64,000 bases of DNA from Pseudoscleropodium purum. Its lineage: Eukaryota > Streptophyta > Bryopsida > Hypnales > Brachytheciaceae. A program made the position numbers and the translations under genes. Numbering within the stretch: the stretch's first letter is position 1; every line of letters begins with the position of its first letter. The stretch lies in contig OZ017797.1 of assembly GCA_963969395.1 (NCBI GenBank), forward strand, positions 36,518,001 to 36,582,000. Direction: 5' to 3'. This document shows positions 25,094 to 37,200 of this stretch, piece after piece. The notes beneath the pieces are model-generated. The model searched no databases and was not told the DNA's origin. It saw only the letters and a program-made list of their open reading frames with translations.

Positions 25094-27243
25094 ATCATAA
25101 AATTTGGCCTTGAATTGGAAGTAAATAATATATTTACATTACAAACAATATTCGACCTTAGATGGGTTGTTTGATGGCATAAATTTTGTGTATAGAGAAA
25201 GTATTAGCCAAAATTGTCTTATAAAAAAACTATTAGCAAAAAATCAAATTCTATGCCTATTGGATTTTCATTTAAAAGATTATTATTTTTTATTTTATTA
25301 AAATATCGAAAAATTGTTGGTTTTGTACATTTACCAAAAATCAAATGGCCCTTTATAAGGCCCAAACTTTTTGTAATGCATTAATGTTGGCATCCACTCA
25401 AAGTTTTTAAGTAAATTACATACATATTCACCACCATTGTGTAATAGAAAGTAAGAAACTCGGTATCATTTTATTCAACATTCTATAATTTTTTTCCTTA
25501 CTTATTATAATTTATTTGCTTGTCTTTTATACATTTTTCTTCATCTCCTATATTTATTCCACATATTCTTTATATTCTTTTTTATATCATGAAATTTTTT
25601 TTTGTAACATTCTAAATTCTTTACCTAAGCTTAAAATATTTATTTTCTTCTCCTTCTTTATTTTTTTATGTTTATTATATATAATTTTCTAAAATTTACA
25701 TACATATTTCTTTCATTTTCTATATTGGGTGTTCTTATTGTATGATTTTTTTTACCTTTTGAACTTTGTAATGAACCCTTCAATATTCTTTTTAGAATAT
25801 TTTACTGATGGTATCCTTCTTTAATAGAAGACTTTGCTCTTCTATTATATTTTTATATCCATTAACTTCAAATTTTTGTGATACTTCTAAAAGTCCTCCT
25901 ATCTTATCCTAACCTTCCATGCAACAAAGATAAGCACAAGTGATTTGAGAGGTTGGTGGAAGAATACAACAAGGGGGTTAGAGTAGAATAATTGGTTTAA
26001 ACAAAGGGCAAAAATTTGCAGAGAAGGTGATCTAATGTGATTGGGAGTAAGGTGGCAGAATGTGCCAAGAATGTAGGAGGGATGCAAGAGGAAATAGAGA
26101 TTCCATTGAGTTACAATTTTGAGAACTAAGTACAGAGGCAAAATGGCAAAGGAATAGAAGAGGTGGGGTTTTAAAGAGGGAGTTTTAGAATCACTTTCCT
26201 TGGCAATAGAGGGTGACTCAACATTAAAAGGCAATTCTCATTAAAGGGTGAGGTATAGAAGGTTGTGAACTCTTTTTTTGGCAAATTTTTAAATTTTCAC
26301 ATCTTTTTAGAAAGGATGGTTCTTTATGGTCAAATACCTATATATCATTGTCTCTACCAATTGTTCAAATTTTTTAAGAGAAGTGATTAGAATGAGAAAT
26401 TCATTCATGAAAAAATTGCCAATGTAAATTAGATTTCCTAAATCTATCTCTATAATTATAGAATTTTTGTTATATTTCGCAAGTGTGATGACACTTTTGA
26501 AATATTTACAGCATGTTTCTAACTTATGTGAAAAGTTGAATCTAAAGAATAATCAACAAAATAAAATTCTATATATGTCAAATGCAAAAGTCAAAGTGCA
26601 ATTGCTTGGAATTTTTGCAGTGAAAAAATAAAAACTTTCAACTTTGGATCCTTAGATCTCACTCACTTTGAAGAATTTTTTGGTGAAAATTGATGGGTAG
26701 CTAAATAGTGAAGATAAATTTAAGATTTTATAGTTGAAAGTTTCAAATAAATTGTCATTTACTATGCACTATTCTTCTTCACAGACTTCACTAGACACCT
26801 TTTTGGGATTATTTTTTTCCAATGCACTTCCAATACCTTTAGGAGTTCACACTGGATGTAGAATTAGTATTTAAATTTTTAAATAGTTAATTTTGATTGA
26901 GATAATTCAATATTGACTAATATACTTTTTGAACTATTACAATATTGACCAACTATATTCTGTAAATGAATTTAGATCTTTTGCAATATTGTAAAAATAA
27001 CTTTGTAAAACACCTTGAAACAACATCAAACTTAAGCATCTATCTAAAAGAATATTAAATAGAGTGTCACTAGCTATATAGAATATTAGTTTGCAAAGTC
27101 ATAGTATAGTAGTCTTGAGTTATAAATAGGAGGAATAAAATCAACATCGATAGCTATATTATAATATTAATGACTATGTGGTTTTGTTCATCACTTTTAG
27201 TTATCTAAAAAAGTGCATTCACCTCCACATTGACAATGAATCA
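25094..27243. other. AT-rich intergenic DNA, no gene supported
   Basis: A less AT-rich, purine-rich patch at 25900-26250 is open on the minus strand for 111 codons (25899-26234), but the protein has no domain I recognise. The rest is AT-rich filler. Confidence 0.4.
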
Positions 27244-27640
27244 AAAAGAGACGAATTCACCTAAGTGAAATTAATTAACACACACTTTCTTGAAAAAAAA
27301 TGAGAGCCATTGATTTGTAATAAAAAAAATCCCCACCCTCTTTAATGCCATTGATCTTCAAAAAATAACATGAAATATGGATATGGTGCTGAGATGTGAA
27401 TACAGATATGAACTATGAACATGAAATACAAGTTATGAATACAGATACTATATGAATAATCCCATATCAAGGGTTTGTAAATTGAATTTAAATTAATTCA
27501 AATAATAATTTTTGAACTCATGGGGGGGAGGGGGGGGGGGGGGGGGAGGATGGAGAGAGATTGAATGAAACAAATTCGTTTTTTTTATCACATTGTGACA
27601 GTTTGTCACATTGACAATGTGACAATGTGATCAAAAGAGC
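27244..27640 (-). mobile_element. Hairpin/minisatellite element, copy D (second subfamily) with long G-run
   Basis: Starts with AAGAGACGAATTC, contains CCATTGAT blocks, a degenerate ATGAATACAGATAT minisatellite (about 27370-27450), the conserved AATCCCATATCAA block and a G-run (27522-27547 with one A). It ends with a hairpin around GTCACATTGACAATGTGAC (near 27604-27622) and GATCAAAAGAG. The layout equals copies A-C, with different end sequences. Confidence 0.5.
27522..27547 (+). repeat. G-run (about 25 G with one A)
   Basis: Long homopurine run inside element copy D. Similar C-runs occur at matching positions in copies A (14083-14089), B (24682-24693) and C (21056-21067). It could form a G-quadruplex; its length is likely variable between individuals or sequencing reads. 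Confidence 0.7.
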
Positions 27641-28059
27641 AATAACTACTCTATATCTCCACAATGTACCTTGTAACTCTAATACATCTTTTTTTTAATT
27701 ACAATAGTTGGTCATTCACTTTAAAAACAACCACATTTATGTTTGTAGCCTCATTTTCATTTCACTAAACATTAATGCTTCAACTTTGTGTAGTATAATG
27801 TTTAGTGCCACCATTGAAAATTAAACCATCAATATCTATTTTAATCCTTGAAGAACCAATTTGCTATTTTTAGCAATATAGCAATTTTAAGCAAGGTATT
27901 GTGACTAGAAATTTACATATTATAGGCTGAAATTTTTTAGAAGGTATAAACAAGGAATATCTTTCATGGGCACTAAATTTGATGACATTTGAAAATAAAA
28001 GTCAAAAGTTATTGCATAATATGTAGTTTGTTTTTCAACTTAAGTAGTTTGGGCAAATA

Positions 28060-28460
28060 AAAAAAATCACTTTTTTCAAAATAAAAAATTTGAAATTAGC
28101 TTTCTACAATTATATATACATGAAAAGCTTTGAATCATTCCATTTTGATGAACTAGTCAAAATTTATGCAGGCAATTGTGGATTCTTTAATCAAATAAAC
28201 TTTGAAGTTCTTTATCTTACTCAATTTTCAATATTTTTGGAAAAAAAATAAATCATAAGATGTAGATTGATTATTATAACTTTGCAACCATTGGAATTGG
28301 CCTTTTTGTATTCCATAATTAAAATCTTAACAATTTTGTATTTTGAATTATTCTCTTCTATGACCTACTTACTATTTTTTTTCTAAATGTTGTACAATTC
28401 CAAATGATCATTCTATGGGTCTTGCACAAAATGAACATTTTATTTGTTTTAGTGTTATTA
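28060..28460 (+). repeat. Dispersed repeat, direct match to 56380-56800
   Basis: Shares TTTGAATCATT, the CATTTTGAT block, ACTTTGAAGTTCTTTAT, CTCAATTTTCAATATTTTTG, GTGTAGATTG-like and GTATTTTGAATCAT-like stretches in the same order and spacing as 56380-56800. Class unknown, no intact frame. Confidence 0.6.
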
Positions 28461-29080
28461 ATTATAATTTATAAGTCCTACAAGAACTTTGAGAATATTA
28501 TTCCAATTGTGCCACAGAATGTTGTTTTTGTAAAATTAAAAAAAAAATTGTTTGGACTTTGTACTTTTCTATAAAACATTTAAAAAATCATCCATTTGAA
28601 ATAGACCCATGCTAATGTGGCATGTCACCACATCTATTTTACTTTGCTTCCAAAGCCATTCATACATGATTTGTGTTATGAAAAGAAATGACAACTCATT
28701 ATATACACACTGTGTAGTAGTAGGTAGAACAAACAATGTGGGATACACCTTAAATCACTGCTAGGTGCATGATATGAGTGGTAATGGTCATTCTCAAGTT
28801 TTCTTAAATTTTTGTCTTATGTCTACGCCTACCCTCAATATATTTGGCCAAGTTTTATTGCCCAAATCAAGACCCTAACAAGCTAAGTGAAGCTGAAGTC
28901 ACCTTCAAATGGAAAATTTAATATTATGCTTCAATTCAATAAGAGAATACATGGCTAAAATTTAAGTGAAACCCTAAATTCAAGTTTTGGATGGGTAAAA
29001 GAGACTTTTTATATGCATATGAAGTGGTAGCAAGTGTAACAACTCATATGGGATATATAAAAGAGAATTTGTAGGAACTC

Positions 29081-29437
29081 AATCACTCATTGTTAAGTTC
29101 AAAATGTAAAAATAATGTTTAAAGGAGAATTTCAAACCTCATTTAGACATAACTGAATAACATTTTAAAGAAAAACTTGAACTAAAAAAAGTTGTTAAAT
29201 CATTCAAAATCCATTTGAGATTTTGAATTTCCAACCCAAAGTTATGAACAAATTTCAATAAGGGGTTGGAAGACACATTTTTTTTGACATTTTCAAACAT
29301 TGTCTTTGAAATTTAACTTGATTAAACAATTTTTTTTAGTTCAAACTTTTCTTTAAAATGTTATTCTACTATGCTTAAATGAGGTTTGAAATTTCACTTT
29401 AAACATTATTCCTACATTTTGACAATAAGTGGTCAAG
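29081..29437. mobile_element. Foldback (long inverted repeat) element 1
   Basis: Left arm 29081-29215 and right arm about 29300-29437 are imperfect reverse complements. They share AATAATGTTTAAAG, TTTCAAACCTCATTTA, AACATTTTAAAGAAAA and GAACTAAAAAAA, separated by a loop of about 80 bp. It could form a hairpin RNA or DNA. A related element lies at 31284-31711. Confidence 0.65.
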
Positions 29438-30929
29438 TTATCTTCTTCAAATTATCCTACCACCTTGGAAGATTCATAATAGACAATTGATTTCAATATA
29501 AAAATGACACCTTCATTCTTCAATCCTTCAAGTGTTAATGAAACAATTCTTTCACTTTCACATCAATTTTTTTTATTATAATAGATGTTCAAATGACTTA
29601 AACATTGACAAATATCTTAATTATACATAATTTGGGGATGAATTGTGTGGATAAGGACTCTACAAAGAAAAAAATAGCCTTTGTGAAAGCTATTAAATGT
29701 TATTTTTGCATATGTAAACATTTGATAACTTTTCATGATTCAATTTTTGCCAAGCCACTCCAATAAATGCTTCTTCATTAAATAAAGCTTTCTTATCTTT
29801 GTAAGTAGGTATTATATTTTAAAAATCATTGTTATCAAACATCAAGTAGGAACATATCCTAAAGTTGTATTGTAATAAATGAATGAATTAAACTCTTAAC
29901 TAAATTATTGCAAGATCATTCAATTTGAATTTTAATAAATCTGTTGTATATACCACATATTTTTCATAAACAAATTTTTTAATGATATGAGACTATAAAT
30001 GTTGAAAAAAAATTGGGTGTTTATTCATATTTGTATTTCAAGAAATTGAAAGAAGTAACATCTCTTTAAAAAATGAACAATAATTGGTCTTTTGGAAAAT
30101 AAAATGACTATAACTTTAGTAATGGGCTTAAGGTTTGGTGCTCTCAACCATATTTTCTAATAGTGTGTAAATATAAAAGGTAAATAATAGGACATCAAAA
30201 AAATATGTGTAAATTATTCATATCCATTTGTTATTGCAATGGTAAAAATGATTAAGAATTTTTTTTAAAACTCTTAAAATTTTTTAAAAGGGAAATATGT
30301 TCAATTTAAAAAAATTGAATGAAGAATTTGAAAAAATAAATGAAAAGACATCAAAAAAATATTTTGGGGCATGAAGTTGGTACTCATGCTCAAAATATAC
30401 TATGTACTTCATTGCTATGTGCACTTCATAGTATATTTCATTGTTATACAAATGCATTTTATTTCTTAAAATTTGATCCAAGAGTCTCACTATTCTATTA
30501 CAAAACAAATGAAGTGTAGATTGGCTCCTAAAATCTAATTTTTGAACATAGTTTTTGAACATTTTATAGAACTTGTAATTTTGCAAGAGTTTCAAAAATG
30601 TTTCTTTTTTGCAACTATAGGTCACTTAGCCTAATGGGTTACAAGTATTTTTTCACAAATTGCAACTTAATAGTAGGTGGATACATAAATTCTACTTGAC
30701 TTTTAAAAAGATCTATAAATGAAGTGCCAATTTAAATTACAAGATAGGGTAGAAATTTAAACTAATGAACAATGAGGATGTGCATGAGGGTTAGGGCTAA
30801 TTTAGTAGTGATAGTGGATCATAGGGAGATGGAAGATATAATAGTTTTAATTGCTAAGTGTAGTCTATATTTTACTTACCATTAGAAAGAAAATCAAGCC
30901 TTCAAAGGGCTGTCAAAAAGCCCTTAAAG

Positions 30930-31283
30930 GACCTCAAATCTTACATTTTATCTCACATTTCTATTAATTTTTTCCCTATTGCTACTTAGGTTACATTCGA
31001 AGATCGAATGGTTGTCAATGTCTTGAATGGCTCAAAATCTCAATAATAAAAGTTTAATGCATTATAAAACACCTTGTGGTTTGATGCATCTTGCACTTTA
31101 ACTAAATTGTCAAAAAAAATGTTCAAAATAGTTCAATTACTATCTATTAATAAGAATTTTTTTTAAGAGACTCACTTCATTAACATATGGTGAAAATGAA
31201 GGGTGAAAAGGTTGTTTTTATAATAAAATCAATTTTTCATCATGAATCTTCAAAAGATATGGAATAATTTGAAGATGAGAGCT
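30930..31283 (+). repeat. Dispersed repeat upstream of the second foldback element
   Basis: Matches 23160-23345 in inverse and, further right (31200-31283), matches about 63060-63160 directly: GGTTGTTTTTATAAT, the AAAGATATGG block and GATTTGAAGAT. It may be the outer part of a larger element that contains the foldback. Confidence 0.45.
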
Positions 31284-31711
31284 TAACCACTCATTGTTGA
31301 AACATAAAAATTGTGCTCAAAGTATAATTTCAAACCTCATTTTAGAATAATAGAATATTTTTTTTCAAAAACCTTTGGGCTAAAATAAATTAGAAAATCA
31401 AGATAAGTTTTATCTTCAAAAATACTTTTGAGGTTTTGAAACTCCAATAAAAAGTTATGAACAAAATTTAGAGAGGGTGATTGAAAATGGAAAAAAGAAA
31501 TGCTCCTTCAAATTCCTCTCTTAAATTTGTTTATAAATTTTACTTGGAGTTTTAAAACTTCAACTGGATTTTTGAAAATATAACTCAACTTGATTTTCCA
31601 ACATTTTTTAGCTCAAAGTTTTTTGAAAAAAAATATTCTATTATTCTAAAATGAGGTTAGAAATTATACTTTGAGCACAATTCCAATATTTTGACTTAAC
31701 TATGAGCAATG
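31284..31711. mobile_element. Foldback (long inverted repeat) element 2
   Basis: Arms of about 175 bp (31284-31465 and 31535-31711) are imperfect inverse copies; TTGTGCTCAAAGTATAATTTC in the left arm matches GAAATTATACTTTGAGCACAA in the right. Arm order and the CACTCATTGTT start are shared with the element at 29081, so the two are one family. Confidence 0.7.
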
Positions 31712-32097
31712 AAGTTCCTGTTAATGCTAATATATATTTCACAAATGAATTGTTTTACCTACTACTATCCTATATGAATGTTTTTCATTAGAATGGCAAA
31801 AAAACACCCCTAAAAGAATCTAGAGGGGAGTGTGTACCACCAAGCCTTCAAAACAATGAATTTTCCAACTATTCCACAATTTACTATTTTTAAATATTGA
31901 TTTCCTATCCTAATTCACTATGCAATTGACAAAAAAAACTTTTCAATTCTCATGACTAAATTGGGCCTTGCTTAAATTGAACAATTCAGCAATTATAAGA
32001 AACAAGCATCACGACAAAGGAGACAAGGAAAATTAGTACATCTCAACGCAAAGTTCAACAAAAAGTTATAAATGGTGAATTCAGCACAATCACTTAC

Positions 32098-32393
32098 ATT
32101 AAGGGAATGACACATGCCTTTCCAGGATCATTGACTTCTTTGTGCAGAATCGTCATGAGTATGTTTAAGGGTATTGCAGGTTGTGATACTGCTAATTCAG
32201 AACTGATGATAAGCGAGAAGAGACTCTCCAGCTGCTCCTTGCTTAATGAATCGAGATCAATAGTGCCAGAATTCATATCCAGTCCCTTCAGCGCTGCATT
32301 GAGGTCATCAACGGCTTTTCTCTTCGATCCACTTGCCTGAATGTTAGTTTCGGGCATGAGGTCTTCGGAGTCCCTTGAGGCGCCTTTCATTTT
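32098..32393 (-). pseudogene. Orphan exon-like island, protein not recognised
   Basis: This 296-bp block is less AT-rich and better balanced in codon use than anything else in the spacer. Its minus-strand frame stays open, with the ordinary soluble-protein look of a real exon (GSKRKAVDDLNAALKG, SLSKEQLESLFSLI). It is bordered by a good acceptor (ACAAGCAG, ending at 32394) and a perfect donor GTAAGT (32092-32097). I see no neighbouring exon on either side within several kb, so it is either one exon of a gene with very long introns or a stranded gene fragment. I cannot assign a family. Confidence 0.5.
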
Positions 32394-32399
32394 CTGCTT

Positions 32400-33149
32400 G
32401 TAAACTGTCCAACAGATATTGCCAAATTTCAGCGCAGTTGAAAAATCACACTGATGAAATTCGAGAATAAAAAGAGTTGAACACATTGGACGATGAATAG
32501 ATTGAAGCTCTTTTTTTAACTCATTCTTGCTTGGATGGAAGTCATCCTAATTTTACTATTCCAGTATTACTATTCCACATACTAGTCAAGTACAATCTCT
32601 CAAAATAATTGAAATCTAACCTCATCAAACATTCAGAATTCCAACTACCAAATGAATAAAAAAACTTGAAGTGACAACTTAGAGTCTTAAAAGTTGAAGT
32701 ATTAAAGTGAAGAAGATATTTTAAAGAGAATTTACTACATTTAATAAGATTTAACTTTAATGATTTGATTTGAGATTTCATTTTTTTCACTATCTAGTCA
32801 ATTAGTTTTTTTTCAATTTAATTAGATACCATTAGGGGCTAAGAGGCTAAGATTTTAAATTAGTGAGGTTTTATGAAAACCTAATAAGCCAAATAGAAAA
32901 AAAAAAATTAAACAATTAAAATTAATAAGGAGAAGTTGATAAACAATTAGAAGATAGAATTTTGAAGATTTTATTCAATCTAGGACCTATGAAGAGATAT
33001 TTATTATTAAACAATAGTTTCAAAAGTCAAAAGGATTATTAAAAAATTATTATAAAAAATACTAAAATTTTATAGAAATTATCATAAGGAGAATGAAAAG
33101 TGGAGGAATTATTTTAAAAGGTTTTAGGGCTTAAATTCTTTATTATTTC
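32400..33149. other. AT-rich intergenic DNA, no further exon seen
   Basis: The minus frame at 32542-32790 lies upstream of the orphan exon but is lysine, leucine and phenylalanine rich and has no domain. I do not connect it with the exon. Confidence 0.35.
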
Positions 33150-34290
33150 ATTCCTTTAAGTGTAACAAACACCTATGTATTTCACTAATGATGAAGAGTG
33201 ACAAATATTCCGAGGCAATTATAATTGTGGTGTACAACAATAAAACTGTATCAGCTGTTGAAAAAGAGGTATATTAATTAACCTATCTTTTGATTTTTTA
33301 ATAAATGTCAAATTGAAATTTGAAAGTTAATCTTTAGGTCAAAGTTTTAGAATTGAATTTAAAATTTAAAATAGGATAGATAATTGCTAGTTGGTTCTAA
33401 AAACACCTTAAGCTCAAATAATAGATAAAAATAAATAAAGAAGTGATAAGCAAATGAACTTAGGTAATAACTTGAATGAAAATATATTAATTTCATCCAA
33501 AAATATCTAAAAAAATTGAAGAAATAATTTAAGAATTTAGGTGAAATTTATGATTTTTAGATTAAGATAGAAATTAAGGTAAGCTCATTTAGATTAGAAG
33601 TAATTAATAGATGAAGTTTTAACTTACTAGTTAATGATAAAAGTCCATCTACTAATAACTTTTTACATAGGAATTTAGTTCTTTAGTGTTTTTTCGTGTT
33701 GAAAAAGAATTTTTTTTACTTTTTCATTTTAAAATATAATAAAACTCTTTAGAATAATAAATTGAATTAAAAACAGTGAATTAGATTTAATGAATAGGTA
33801 ATAAAAAGAATCTTTTGGAATCCACTAAAAAATATTTTAGAAATAGGATTACTTGGGACATTTCCCAAGGCATCCAAACCTAATTGACATTAAGAAAATA
33901 GTTTATTTTTAACAAAAAGAAAACTAATGAATGAAGTCTAAATTTAACTTCAGTGAAATTTTTTATTTGTAATACAATTTACGTCAAACTTTAAAGTTAA
34001 CAAGTAGAATTAATTCAAAATTTAACTCTTGAATTTGAGTTGATTTTGAATTAGTTTGCTATTAAAATTAGATTGATGAAGTTCTTTAGGGAAGTTTAGA
34101 ATTAAAACTTCATCTTCTAATATTTTTTACTAAAAAAGACTGATTTTAGTTTATTTTACCATTTTAGAAAGGGCACTTATGCTCTATAGGTTAGGATAAG
34201 TTAGTTTTTAGTTTGATTTAGGTTTTATTTTCAAGTTCAGCATTTGGCTTGGTTAGCTAAAGGTCCTAAATTTCTAAAATTTAATATGTT
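33150..34290 (-). repeat. Old dispersed repeat, inverted counterpart of 11825-12870
   Basis: Reverse-complement reading gives GTGCCCTTTCTAAAATGG near 34165 and then GATGAAGTTTT and AACTTCATCA modules in the same order as on the + strand at 11900-12110. Similarity is patchy, which points to an old insertion. Confidence 0.45.
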
Positions 34291-37200
34291 TTGAGTGATT
34301 TACATTTGTTTTAAGTTAATTTAAAGCAACCATTTCTTGGAAGGCGTGAATTGAACTAAACTTAGGCACCCTTAGGATAACTTAATAAAAAAGTCATCAG
34401 AACCTATACATATGTTTAATTCAAAGAGTGAAGTTAAAATTACACATCTATTAAGCTCAAATTTCTACTAGTACTACCTTATGTATGAAATTTTTTAATT
34501 CTTTTGGTTTAATCTTTGGCAATGGTACAAATTAAATTTTTTATACTTAATACAAGAACTAACTATATGAATTAAATGAATTTAATATTTACAAATGAAG
34601 AATCAGTTATCAATAAAAAATATTTAAAAAATTATGAGAATTTCAATACACAAAGTATAATATTCAAATTCACATTTTATTTTATGTATGATATTTATTA
34701 CAATTATAATTGGTTTATGTGTTCAAGATTCAATCTAATGATTCCATAAGATTTAATACATAAAATTAAAAAATTGTATTTATATAATTTTTAAATTACA
34801 TTTATTGATAGAATGTGAGTATGTGCATATGAACTTGTGAGCCTACAAAAAAATTTGAAATTTTTGTGGTTAAGGACCTATTACTATGAGTTTTTATAAT
34901 GGTTTAGGCTTGAAATATGGAATTATTAAAGATGGATAAATCATTAATTGAACTATTTTTCATTAAAAATTTTAATATGTAAATTCAAGTTTACTTCAAT
35001 ATAGAAAGTATGAAAAAAGTTGACAAAATGAAAATTTGTCTTGTCAACATTTCTTGTATGTAATCTTTCACAAGATTTAATTGTTGGTTATAGTATTCAA
35101 AAATATTTTCTTAAACTTAAAACTATTCTTAAAAATAATCTAAATATATTTATCATAATCTATGAATAATCCTGTCAATAAATGATTAGACTTGCAATTT
35201 TAATTATGGTTACCATCAAAAACTAATTGACCACATTCTAATCTTTGAATCTCACTCCAATTGCAATCATATTATATCTTTGTGAAAGGCCAATTGAGAT
35301 TTTAAACAATTTGACAAACAAATACATAGATATGGAATCAACTTCTTATATATAGTTCAAATCATTGACAATTTGAAATACAATGACTTTGATTTTTCAA
35401 TAAAATATGTTAACACAAGAATTTAATAAATTCATCAACAACATCCTTGACCACATAAAACTCAAATTCAACCATTTAATTAATTGATTTTGGCAGTGAA
35501 TTTGATAGTTAATGTTAACAATAAACATGGCTCAAATTTATTTACACCATAAACTTGTAAATTTGACTATAGCAACATAGTGTAATATAGACAATGTGTA
35601 TTAAGTATTTATTAACCATTTGAAAACAAGCTCAATATTATAGTATATAAGTCTGCAATTTTAATTTAACAATTAAACTCTCAAATGTATAATTCATGTT
35701 AATAAATTTCTTTTTGTCTATTAGAAAAGGCATATACTTATAGTCTTAATTGCATATCTAGTCGCTAAAAAACTCATTAACAATTAATTTCACAATTCAA
35801 TCATTTGTTTCTCAAGCATACAAGACAATTTGACTAAAATACAAGTACAATTAATTTAATGAAGAGAATGATTGAAGACACAATAAATGCAATAATCAAT
35901 TTAACTCATTTTCAGTAAATTTATAATTTAATCCAATAATTTAGAAATATGATTTATCTTGAAATATGCATGAAAAACTTGCACTTTTTGAATGAAACTC
36001 AAAAAAAATTTAAATTGAAACTTCATCAATAAATTGATGTTGTATAACAAGATGAAGCCATTTCTCCAAATATGCAAGTAGGATGATGACTCGTTGAGTT
36101 ATTTGGAATGTTGCTCCAATAGAATTTATAGCATAATGAAATCTTTCAAATCATTTTTAAAATTTTTATACCTTTTAACATTCATATCTTTTACATATTA
36201 ATGTCTTCACTTCTTTATAGGTGTGTTTATAGAAAATAATATTTTACTTGATCCATACAAGATTTCTTTTAACTATAGAACTTTCATCATTGAATTGTTT
36301 TTATAAATTTTTTAATTTGTTTTTTTAATTTCAATTTCTAAAATAGGAAAAAAATGTAGGTCTTGGACAAAGAAGAACCAAATACAAATGCAGATGGAAG
36401 TTGAGATTGAAGATCTTATGAAGCATGAGAATTTGTTATACAAATGTATTGTACAAAATTCAAAAGTCGTAAAAAATAAAAAATACATCAATGGGTAGAA
36501 GAATATGCAATTCTATGTTGTTGTTTTAAAAAAAATATGCGCTTCTTGAAACTTTTTTTGTAAAGACTTATAAGCATTAAATGGAAATTGGAGGATGTAG
36601 AAGCCTACAAGTTATCAAGCCATAGAAACAAGGAAATTATACTGTTGTACCAATACTAAAATAGTTTGATGTAGCTGAGACTCTACTGTGTCATTATTTT
36701 TTTAAATATTATTAGCTTATTTAAAGCTTTTTATTCATTAATTTTAAAAAATTTTAATTTTTTTTTTTTTTTTTGACAATACGACAATCTTTTTATTCTT
36801 TTACTGTTAGGGAAAAATGAAGGGAATAGGCTTGAAACAACCCTCTCTTGCCCCTTAAAACCTTTTACTTTATATATTTATCTCGTTGATTTTTGTAAAA
36901 AATATTCCAATCTTCTTCAAAATTCAAAAGGTGTGGGATGTAGAAGGTGAAAAGTTGGAAGTCATATGGAAGATGCACAAAAGAAAAGTTGGAAGTCATA
37001 TAGAAGGTGCACAAAAAATAAACCAAAATATTTTGAATTAAAGAATATGAATTAAAAGATGACTATCCAAGTTTTCAAAGAGTCAACTCCTATATTTTAT
37101 GTATGAAATCAATGAGATGTATTTTTAATTTTTTGTTGATAAATAGTTGTTATAATTTTATTCTGCTCATTGCTATGATTGAATTGACTATATTTCTAAA

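Noticed and set aside
25899..26234. 111-codon minus-strand ORF, or a decayed LINE reverse transcriptase on the plus strand
   Set aside because: A WWKN-like stretch on the plus strand recalls LINE proteins, but the rest does not follow and stops are frequent; too weak to report.
36758..36774. Poly-T run as a retroposon tail
   Set aside because: No adjacent retroposon body or target duplication could be defined.
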